Assembly (NCBI GenBank): GCA_014323675.1
Contig: JACONN010000002.1
Location: 2,586,001 to 2,650,000, forward strand
DNA from: Hormoscilla sp. GM7CHS1pb
GTDB taxonomy: Bacteria; Cyanobacteriota; Cyanobacteriia; Cyanobacteriales; Desertifilaceae
DNA length: 64,000 nt
Reading direction: 5' to 3'
Shown here: piece by piece, positions 57,582-64,000 of the stretch
How the letters are laid out: each line of letters starts with the position of its first letter
How positions within the stretch are numbered: position 1 is the first letter of the stretch
Translations under genes and position numbers: made by a program
Notes under the pieces: model-generated
Databases searched by the model: none
What the model saw: the letters and a program-made list of their open reading frames with translations, nothing else
What the model was told of the DNA's origin: nothing

Positions 57582-57633
57582 GTGCCCCGTTCAGGGGCAC
57601 GGGGAAACACTGAAGTGTTTACTACGAACCCTC
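57582..57633. repeat. Two stem-loops: GTGCCCCGTTCAGGGGCAC and AAACACTGAAGTGTTT
   Basis: The first is a perfect eight-base stem. The second belongs to the family at 8691-8719. There is no gene in 57474-57870. Confidence 0.7.
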
Positions 57634-57870
57634 TCACGATCGCGTCTTTTTGCTTCTTGGATCCAAGCATTTACTACCTGCAGATCGATATCACTTTTAA
57701 GTCGCTCAATAGTTATAACCTATTGCCTTAATTATTTCTATCTCTGTTATGGAGCCGAACATTACATCTGCAATCGCTGTCTATTTATTATAACTCCCCT
57801 TTCAGAGGTTGTCAATTCAGTAACCCAGAAACCCGGTTTCTTCAAGAAACCGAGTTTCTTAATTATTGGT

Positions 57871-59320
57871 TCATTGAGATGCTCCCGATTTTTTCGGAAC
57901 GGTTCGCCAATCTAATTTAGACCGCAATTCATCTTTGATCCGACTCAAGATTGACGTTTCATCCAAAGAAGCGAGAATGCGGTTCACAACTGCTTTGGGA
58001 CCGTCGGGCCCCATGCTGCACCATTGGCTAAATAAACTTTGGTCACCTGTCCGATGCCATAGGAGGAAACCCCCGCTACCCCCGCTTGGGCGATCGCCAC
58101 TGACAGATAGGGAGCAAAAGATGCGCCACCAGTGGCCGGTGCAGCTATTCCTAATAATCCTTTCAGCCCACTTAGTCCTAAGGAAGCTAATAGTTCGCTA
58201 GCACTAATTCCTCCCATTGTCAAGGCAATTTTTTGCAGTAGATTAATGGCTCCATTTTGGGTCATGTTAATACCATAAAGTTTGGATAAAGTGAGAATCA
58301 TGACAATGTCAATGGTAGCAGAACTGAGGATGTCTAAGACTGTTACCGGGTTGAGGGCGATCGCGAGAGCTTTGACCATCACTCCATTCCAGATAATCTG
58401 ATTAGCGTTTGCCTCCCGAATGGTCATCTTCCGCTGCACCAACTGCTCATTCACTTCATCTGCATAGAGCATAGTATTCAGGGCCACCAGAGACTTACCC
58501 TCTCGGTCTAAAATCTCCAGAATTTTCAGCTTCAAATCATCTACTTGGGGTTGACCCCGAGTCAGCTGCACCCCCATACTGCCATCTTGGCGCTTCCGGG
58601 CCTGGGCCACCAACGGTGACGCCGCTGCCATCACAATTTCATCGGGGATAGCAACTCCCGCACCCGTTCGTCCCGAATCTTGTGATAAATTGCCATCCGG
58701 TCAGCATCCGGATATTGGTCAATCTTATTAAACACCAGCAAAATTGGTTTACTGGCCGATCGCAATTGAGAGAGGGCCTCGTATTCTACCTTGGTAATAT
58801 CACCGGCTACAATAAAGAGAATCAGGTCTGCCTGTTTCGCCACCTGACGGGCTAAGGCCGCCCGTTCCTCACCCTTTACCTCATCTATTCCAGGGGTATC
58901 TATCAACTGCACCTGAGATTGTCCTTGACTTTGTAGCGTGACTCGGACAATATCGGACCCGTCCCCTGCACTCGATCGATTAACCCTCCAATCCGCCCGG
59001 TGGATGGCACGAGTGACGCCGTGAGTGGGACCAGTTGTAAACAAATTTTCACCCAGCAGAGCATTCAGGACTGAAGATTTACCCCGTCCCACCATGCCAA
59101 ATACAGCAATATACACGCAGCTGCGCTCTAACTTGTCCAGCATGGTTTCCAGACTTTCAATTTGCGACTCCAGTCCCGATCGCTCCCGCTGAGTCAAATC
59201 CAGAGAGGCTACCAGAGAGCGCAAAGCATCTTGGGCCTGGAAGTAGTTCAGCTCTGCCTGCATTTGTGCAAAGCTAGAAATGGTACTGTCTAGTTCTCGA
59301 TCGAGATTCGTTGAGCTCAT
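57871..59320 (-). pseudogene. Dynamin-like GTPase with DUF697 domain, two frameshifts
   Basis: From ATG 59320 (MSSTNLDRELDSTISSF), though 59362 is also possible, to the stop at 57871. G1 is VFGMVGRGKSSVLNALLG, G3 LIDTPGIDEVKGEERAAL and G4 LVFNKIDQY. The C-terminal DUF697 has membrane helices (ILSSATIDIVMILTLSK and TMGGISASELLASLG). The frame breaks at the CCCC run near 58640 (SPDEIVMAAASPLV when joined) and at GGGGCCC near 58012, after which AVVNRILASLDETSIL continues. The role is probably membrane remodelling or transport. With about 480 residues in total it is a normal family member apart from the shifts. Confidence 0.83.
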
Positions 59321-59570
59321 GTGCTGGAGGTGGTCCTTACCTAGAATATCTATCATCTCCATGCTAATCCCAACGGCTGACTTAGGTAATCAGAGACAGA
59401 TCGAATGCCGCTTTGATTTCATAGTAGTTTTTCTTTCCTCTTGAGATCTGGCATTTTTATACTGCCTGGTCTTTGATGCTTTTCTTTTGAGCACCCTGCT
59501 CGGTCATTTTACTCTATCCTCATTTTATTCTATCTGGACAACCGCTAACGTGGGTTTGAACCCTCCGTGT

Positions 59571-59637
59571 CTTCTGGGTAGTGCGAGTAGCGCTCCCCGG
59601 GGACATCGAGCGACCAGGAGACACGGAAGGCGGGCCA
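59571..59637. repeat. Inverted repeat GTGTCT...AGACAC with CCCGGGGACATCGAG
   Basis: CCGTGTCTTCTGGGTAGTGC is followed by CCCCGGGGACATCGAGCG and GGAGACACGG. Related to 40566-40612 and 63810-63875. Confidence 0.65.
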
Positions 59638-59679
59638 TGAGCCTAATTGATAATGGTGCAAGATCGAAAGTTTTAACCG

Positions 59680-59864
59680 ACTGATGGTATATTTTTGCAT
59701 TTCCGAGATGCGGCGATGCGAGTCAGAGCCAGAATCGATCCGCCAAACGTTATCATCTCCTATAATCACCTGCACCTGTATAATGAAGCGGGTGAATCAT
59801 TAAATGCTAATTTGGAAGTAGTAGATCGTCAGTCACTAGAAGCACGCATCTCTATTGGATTATG
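59680..59864 (+). pseudogene. C-terminal fragment of an unrecognised protein
   Basis: A frame without a start reads LHFRDAAMRVRARIDPPNVI, LHLYNEAGESLNANLEVVDR and ARISIGL, ending at a TGA that overlaps the next ATG (ATGA). Codon pattern and overlap suggest a real but truncated gene. The family is unknown to me. Confidence 0.4.
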
Positions 59865-60004
59865 AATTTAACATCTTCTTGGCATCAGGTACATTTCCAC
59901 GATGCAGTGGTTCGGTCAGTGGAACTGAGTGCAGAGGCGCTGGTGTTTCATCTGGAGGATTTCTTTGTTGATGCTAAACATCCGGGTGTGGTCAAAAGTA
60001 GTTG
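59862..60004 (+). pseudogene. Truncated small protein
   Basis: 47 residues, MNLTSSWHQVHFHDAVVRSV and ELSAEALVFHLEDFFVDA, in ATGA overlap with the preceding frame. The last residues (GVVKSS) come from the dispersed GGGTGTGGTCAAAAGTAG motif, so the motif cut the gene. Confidence 0.4.
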
Positions 60005-60817
60005 ATAGAGTAAAGCAATGAGCGATTCTAACCGGTAGTGGGCAGATCCGGGGTGAGGGGGTATAAAAGGTAATCAACCTAGCTATATAATAGACAATTA
60101 TGACAAAAAGCCGCTCCCTCAAGGGAAAAGGTTCTGCTCTCATAGCGGAAAAGGATCTTCTCTCGCCGAGGAAAGGATCTTCTCTCATAGCGGAAAAGGA
60201 TCGGGTGTGGTCAAAACCCGTTGGGGCGGACCCGCCGGAACCCGTTCCCAGGCGGAGCCGTGGGAACTCCGGGCCCGGCTACTAGAACTTAGCCCACGCT
60301 CCAGGCGATGTGCTCTGCGCGCGCTAGAAGCACTGCGCATCGCACATCCTATCGTTTACCGATCCACCCACCCATGTCGTTGCCTGCTGGCGAACGACCG
60401 GGTGGGTGAAGAGGAAACTTCGCGTCCGGAGACACCCACCCATGTCGTGCGCGGGAGCGACACGACCGGGTGGGTGCTCCTGGACGCGACCCCCTCCTCT
60501 CGCAGCGTAGGGGGCCCGGAGCGTGGAAGGGGCCCTCCGCGTGCAGGGGCTATATACATGTATCCGGGCAGCGTCCGGTTCGTTACCCGGGGTGCTCGCA
60601 CCCGGCGATCAACTACTTATGACCACACCCTAAACATCCTGATAATCAAAGGAACGAGCATATTTGTTTACCCAAAGGTTTCCTAATGTTCAAACAAATG
60701 CATTCCCGGAAGCCAAGCCCGGAAGCCAAGCCCGGAAGCCAAGCGCGGTAGGCGCGATGTCAGGGCAGGTGTATAATCAAAGAGCACAGTTATGTTTGTT
60801 GTTCCCCCGATCGAGCC
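60005..60817. repeat. Repeat-rich, gene-free stretch
   Basis: Contains direct repeats of CTCATAGCGGAAAAGGATC (60139-60204), two GGGTGTGGTCAAAA motifs (60203 plus, 60610 minus), a CACCCACCCATGTCGT family of palindromes (60370-60480) and three units of GGAAGCCAAGC at about 60711-60745. Open frames across it are GC-rich and show no family signal. Confidence 0.7.
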
Positions 60818-61128
60818 ATGATAGTTTCCCAACTGGAAGTGCCTTCTGATGAGATTGCCTCTTTCTGTAAAAAGTGGCAAATTACGGAATTTGCGCTATT
60901 TGGTTCCATCCTCCGGGATGACTTTCGCCCCGATAGCGATGTAGATGTGCTGGTGAATTTTGTTGTCGAGGCCAAATGGAGTTTGTTCGACATCGTGAGA
61001 ATGAAGGAAGAACTGAAAACCTTGTTTGGACGCGAAGTCGATTTAGTGGAAAGGATAGTTTGCGTAATCCTTTTCGCCGCTATGAAATCCTGCGGACAAA
61101 GGATACGATCTATGGAGAACCTGTATGA
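60818..61128 (+). pseudogene. Minimal nucleotidyltransferase (MNT) domain protein, frameshift near the end
   Basis: ITEFALFGSILRDDFRPDSD and VDVLVNF are the GS..R.D..DxDxD motif of MNT/MntA antitoxins, which AMPylate HepT toxins. After EVDLVER the frame shifts and continues SLRNPFRRYEILRTKDTIYG to a TGA at 61128. No HepT (DUF86) gene is adjacent. The last base-pairs overlap the next start (ATGA). Confidence 0.8.
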
Positions 61129-61364
61129 TGCCGAAATCAGAATCTCTTATGAACGACCTCAAGTCAATGGTAACCTCCAACCCGGAAGTGATGCTGGGTA
61201 AACCAGCAATTCGGGGAACCCGCATCACAGTAGAATTAATCTTGGAAAAGCTAGCAGCAGGGAGAGAAATCCTAGGTTCTCATCCTTCTCTTCCCCCTGA
61301 AGCAGTTGAGGTGGCGGTTGAGTTTGCTAGAAATTTACCACCCAGTCAGCCTTTGGCTCAGTAG
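61125..61364 (+). CDS. DUF433 protein
   Basis: 79 residues. MVTSNPEVMLGKPAIRGTRI and TVELILEKLAAG form the DUF433 core. The end HPSLPPEAVEVAVEFARNLP is slightly shorter than usual. It overlaps the MNT gene by four bases. A DUF5615 partner is not present downstream. MNT next to DUF433 is an odd combination, so these may be two half-modules joined by deletion. Confidence 0.75.
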   Translation: MMPKSESLMNDLKSMVTSNPEVMLGKPAIRGTRITVELILEKLAAGREILGSHPSLPPEAVEVAVEFARNLPPSQPLAQ

Positions 61365-61593
61365 CTTATAATCAGACTCGGGTGGTCGGCTGCAAAGGAG
61401 AAATGCTATACTAAAGACAGGGTAAGGTATTGGCGGGCGTGAATTTTCAGCAGCTCGACCGATTGCGAAGCGTGCGTGCAGCCCATGCGATCGTCGAAGG
61501 TCGGAGATTGCTACCGCGCTTGTGTGACAGCCCTTCGGGGGACACCGCCCCGTAACGCGAACGATTTTCGGGTAATATCCAAGTTGGAGGACT

Positions 61594-61866
61594 ATGTTGT
61601 CACAAGAAGTACTAACGGTTAAACAAGGGATTTGGATTGATAAAAGCTGGCTGCTCGAAGCTGGTTTAGGATCGAGTTTGCAATTGCTAGTCAAACAAGG
61701 AGAAATTCGGATTATTCCTGCGGAACAGTTAGAAGCTGAACAGTCAGAAACGGCAGATACAGAGACAGGATGGGAGGTATTTTTGTCCTTGGAGAAGGAT
61801 GGGCATGTGGGTAAATTACCAGATGCTTCTATTCATCACGACCGCTATCTTTATGGGAAAGAGTGA
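61594..61866 (+). CDS. AbrB/MazE-type antitoxin-like protein
   Basis: 90 residues, MLSQEVLTVKQGIWIDKSWL and SSLQLLVKQGEIRIIPAEQL form a swapped-hairpin AbrB domain, followed by an acidic tail that would bind a toxin. The tail ends DRYLYGKE. GGAGGACT precedes the ATG. The stop overlaps the next ATG by one base. Confidence 0.78.
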   Translation: MLSQEVLTVKQGIWIDKSWLLEAGLGSSLQLLVKQGEIRIIPAEQLEAEQSETADTETGWEVFLSLEKDGHVGKLPDASIHHDRYLYGKE

Positions 61867-62039
61867 TGAAGAAATTATTTGTCGATACCAGTGCCTGGTA
61901 TGCGATCGCCGATCCGGGAGATACCAACCACAAAGCAGCATTAGCATACCGGAATGAAATTGTAAAAAAAAATCGCCTTGTGGTGACTAATTACATTTGG
62001 GATGAGCTTTACACGTTGCTCTTGATGAGTCTCGGGTAG
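61866..62039 (+). pseudogene. PIN-domain toxin, truncated
   Basis: 57 residues: MKKLFVDTSAWYAIADPGDT and VTNYIWDELYTLLLMSLG are the first two PIN motifs (LFVDTSA, ..E). A TAG then stops the frame, followed by some related-looking residues and unrelated sequence. The C-terminal acids are missing, so no RNase activity is expected. The antitoxin above may be an orphan. Confidence 0.78.
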
Positions 62040-62145
62040 GACTACCAATTAGGAGAATTAATCACGATCGAAGCAAATTTAACCTATAATCAACGCCAAT
62101 ATCAGCGAATGATTAGCATCAATAGATGCTTATGAGTCTGGTCAG

Positions 62146-62397
62146 ATGAGTCTTCCGAAACTGATCGATAATTTAGATGCGCTGCTTGGGTGTCTGGAAA
62201 ATCTGTCCGGTGAGTGGTATGACTCTTTTATGGGTGAATGGACGGTGTTAGAAGAAGTTTATGCAGTGGCGCTTGACCGAAAGGGTGGTCGGTTAGAAGA
62301 TGACGATCTTCGGAAGATCGCATCAGCAGTTAATGCAATCAGAATAATGGTCTCAGATGCGGCTTTATCCCGCGTAGACGCTCTCGAAGTGGCTTGA
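62146..62397 (+). CDS. Small hypothetical protein
   Basis: 83 residues: MSLPKLIDNLDALLGCLENL and VLEEVYAVALDRKGGRLEDD. It looks helical, and I do not recognise the family. There is no clear ribosome binding site. It lies between toxin-antitoxin remnants. Confidence 0.4.
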   Translation: MSLPKLIDNLDALLGCLENLSGEWYDSFMGEWTVLEEVYAVALDRKGGRLEDDDLRKIASAVNAIRIMVSDAALSRVDALEVA

Positions 62398-62427
62398 GTT
62401 AGGTAAAATACACTCTTTGGATAAAGG

Positions 62428-62466
62428 GCGCTATGAAATCCTGCGGACAAAGGAGACGATCTATGC
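62428..62466 (+). repeat. Duplicated piece of the MNT gene end
   Basis: CGCTATGAAATCCTGCGGAC and AAAGGA.ACGATCTATG are shared with 61078-61114, which encodes RRYEILRTKDTIYG. This is a remnant of a second MNT copy. Confidence 0.75.
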
Positions 62467-62540
62467 CGCCGAATAACCATGACGTGGGCTAGATATGGGT
62501 TCTGTTGAGTAATTAGCATTCATACAGGAGGAATACAAGA

Positions 62541-62795
62541 GTGAAAACAGTTTCATTCCAATTGCCAGAAACAGCATTTACTGTTCTGGGTAAAGAGGAA
62601 CGGAAATTTATCTCAGAAATGAGGATTGCTGCGGCTGTAAAATGGTACGATATGGGAAAGATATCTCAGGCGAAAGCAGCAGAAATCGCCGGGTTAACCC
62701 GCGCGGAGTTTATTGATGCTTTATCGCGTTATCAGGTTTGCGTGTTTCAATATACTGAGGAGGATTTTGCTGAGGAAATGGCAAATGTCAATTGA
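62541..62795 (+). CDS. UPF0175 antitoxin-like protein
   Basis: 84 residues: MKTVSFQLPETAFTVLGKEE and FISEMRIAAAVKWYDMGKIS, then QAKAAEIAGLTRAEFIDALS. It is a ribbon-helix-like start plus a short helix-turn-helix. UPF0175 is regularly paired with DUF3368. GGAGGAATACAAG precedes the start. Its last 11 bp overlap the next gene. Confidence 0.85.
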   Translation: MKTVSFQLPETAFTVLGKEERKFISEMRIAAAVKWYDMGKISQAKAAEIAGLTRAEFIDALSRYQVCVFQYTEEDFAEEMANVN

Positions 62796-63279
62796 GCGAG
62801 TTGTAATTAATTCCTCTCCCTTAATTACTTTATTCAAAAGCCAGCTAGCGTTCTTGCTGCCCCAGTTGTTTACCGAGATCCTGGTTCCAGAAGCAGTTTG
62901 GGAGGAGGTTGTAGGGGTTGATAAAACAGATGCTGCATCCTCAGAGTTGCCGACTGCATCTTGGGTCACGCGGATACAAATATCCGAGATAGATTCCGAG
63001 ATCGCTGCTTGGGGTCTAGGAGCTGGCGAGTCGGAAGTTTTGAGCATTGTCTTGGAGCGCCCTAATTATCATGCCCTAATTGATGATTTAGCAGCTCGTC
63101 GATGCGCTCGTTCTTTGGAAATTCCCCATCTTGGTAGCTGTGGCACGATCGTGCTAGCAAAATGTCGGGAACTGATTACTTCAATCTCTTCCCCGATCGA
63201 GAGATTGCGGGATGCTGGTTTATGGCTATCGGAGGATCTGGTGAGTCGGCTGAAGCAACAAGCTGGGGAGTTGGAGTAG
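62785..63279 (+). CDS. DUF3368 PIN-like toxin candidate
   Basis: 164 residues from ATG 62785. INSSPLITLFKSQLAFLLP, GLGAGESEVLSIVLERPNYH and ALIDDLAARRCARSLEIPHL are the DUF3368 landmarks, a PIN-related fold. The pair with UPF0175 is a predicted type II toxin-antitoxin system. A longer frame back to 62713 is not needed. Confidence 0.83.
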   Translation: MSIERVVINSSPLITLFKSQLAFLLPQLFTEILVPEAVWEEVVGVDKTDAASSELPTASWVTRIQISEIDSEIAAWGLGAGESEVLSIVLERPNYHALIDDLAARRCARSLEIPHLGSCGTIVLAKCRELITSISSPIERLRDAGLWLSEDLVSRLKQQAGELE

Positions 63280-63320
63280 CTTAATAGTAGTTGTTTTCGT
63301 TTTTGACAGGAGTTATATTC

Positions 63321-63533
63321 ATGAAAACTGTTTCAGTGGAATTGCCAGAAACGGTCTTTAGCGCTTTGCGCAAAGACCCCAAGGAGTTTGTTGGAGAAAT
63401 GCGGATCGCTGCTGCGGTTCAATGGTACGAAATGGGTAAAATTTCTCAGGAAAATGCAGCAGAAATTGCAGGTTTATCTCTTGACGAGTGGGGCAAGGTA
63501 CTTTACTATTATAAGGATTCCCCTATTTTATAG
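63321..63533 (+). CDS. UPF0175 protein, truncated, no partner
   Basis: 70 residues: MKTVSVELPETVFSALRKDP and FVGEMRIAAAVQWYEMGKIS, then QENAAEIAGLS. Its close similarity to the protein at 62541 suggests a duplicate. The end (DEWGKVLYYYKDSPIL) differs from the family. The DUF3368 gene that should follow is replaced by repeats. Confidence 0.7.
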   Translation: MKTVSVELPETVFSALRKDPKEFVGEMRIAAAVQWYEMGKISQENAAEIAGLSLDEWGKVLYYYKDSPIL

Positions 63534-63787
63534 TAAACATTTTGACAAGAAGATTGGAGTTTACCCAAGCGGCAATACAATTATAGTCGATTTGTCTTGT
63601 CGAGAAGTCCCAGGGTCCGCCGGTGGTTGCAAACCCCCGCGTTACCAGGCGGTCCCCAGGTAACTTTCTCTATAAGGCTTTCAGCTTTTTCCATTTTGCA
63701 TGAGAGCTGGGGTTTGGCCCGAAAGCCTCACCAAGGCCCCGGACTTTCTCCCTGCTCCCAGGGCCAATTGCTATAACCCTCAAGGGG

Positions 63788-63920
63788 ATGTGGTCAAAAA
63801 CAGTTGGTACGGGGAGGGATCTCGATGTTTCCCGGGAGCTCTACTCGCACTACCCGGGGACACAGGGCAGGGAACGAGAGAACCCGGAAGCACGCTAGCA
63901 ACGTGCTTACTACAAACGAA
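63788..63920. repeat. GGGTGTGGTCAAAA-like motif and two palindromes
   Basis: GGATGTGGTCAAAAACAGTT lies at 63788. CTCGATGTTTCCCGGGAGC and CTACCCGGGGACACAGGG (63810-63875) and AAGCACGCTAGCAACGTGCTT (63889-63909) follow. No gene in 63534-63909. Confidence 0.65.
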
Positions 63921-64000
63921 TATTCAACTCTTCCAGTTGCGCGAAATGCTCTTGCAGCAAATCATGCCTGAACTGATAGCGCCCACCAGATCGTTGCAGC
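63910..64000 (-). CDS. NACHT/STAND-type NTPase, last residues only
   Basis: The minus strand reads LQRSGGRYQFRHDLLQEHFA then QLEELNIRL and a TAG at 63910. The pattern YxFxHDLLQE(H/Y)FA is typical of the end of a STAND or NACHT winged-helix region in cyanobacterial signalling ATPases. The rest lies outside the window. Confidence 0.5.
   Translation of the reverse strand, partial: LQRSGGRYQFRHDLLQEHFAQLEELNIRL

Noticed and set aside
60207..60686. 159-residue GC-rich open frame
   Set aside because: It spans several palindromes, has biased composition, and matches no family.

Overview
The window looks like a chromosomal segment of a filamentous or colonial cyanobacterium. The HIP1 octamer GCGATCGC recurs throughout. 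Cyanobacterial markers are present: PetM of the cytochrome b6f complex, a Ycf39-like photosystem II assembly factor, DUF2949, DUF5340, DUF1350, a DUF4327 remnant, the XisH/XisI pair and a sufC-sufD-sufS cluster. Several Uma2, PIN, UPF0175 and DUF433 genes plus many short palindromic repeats fit a large, repeat-rich cyanobacterial genome.

Layout. 0-12 kb is accessory DNA: a triplicated Rpn-family gene end, a 42-bp minisatellite, an AAA ATPase plus DUF4276/TOPRIM-like pair that resembles a defence operon, an IS1-family element, a broken peptidase-containing ABC exporter, an IscB element with a probable omega RNA, and the remnant of a graspetide-type ATP-grasp ligase. 12-13.2 kb is an ORF-less group II intron on the minus strand. 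13.2-24 kb is mostly core: pdxA, petM, an smtB/arsR-like regulator split by an IS607 element, ycf39, nadK, a response regulator, DUF2949 and a class V aminotransferase. 24-34 kb holds xisHI and an unusual metabolic cluster: a DapL-like aminotransferase, a 2-hydroxyacid dehydrogenase, a histidine-ammonia-lyase-type enzyme, an FrhB-like Fe-S flavoprotein, a class II aldolase and two methyltransferase domains, one resembling histamine N-methyltransferase. 34.8-47 kb is again mostly core: agmatinase family, trpC, lpd, TrmH-type methyltransferase, tRNA-Leu, sufS, sufD and sufC, with toxin-antitoxin genes between them. 47-51.3 kb carries two large adhesin-like proteins (a calcium-loop beta-propeller with a dockerin-like end, and a leucine-rich-repeat protein). 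51.4-64 kb is a decaying accessory region: higBA, two nested ISKra4-type elements, a second and broken ATPase/DUF4276 pair, a dynamin-like GTPase, and a run of small toxin-antitoxin modules.

Many otherwise well-conserved genes (trpC, ycf39, the response regulator, the GTPase, the propeller, the LRR protein and others) are split by single-base shifts at homopolymer runs. Some or all of these may be consensus errors, so broken genes here should not be read as true pseudogenes without checking. Four in-frame stop codons (ATP-grasp, HisC-like, ammonia-lyase, methyltransferase pair) are a different type of lesion and are more likely to be biological. Functional calls rest on recognising motifs and families by eye; no database search was run.
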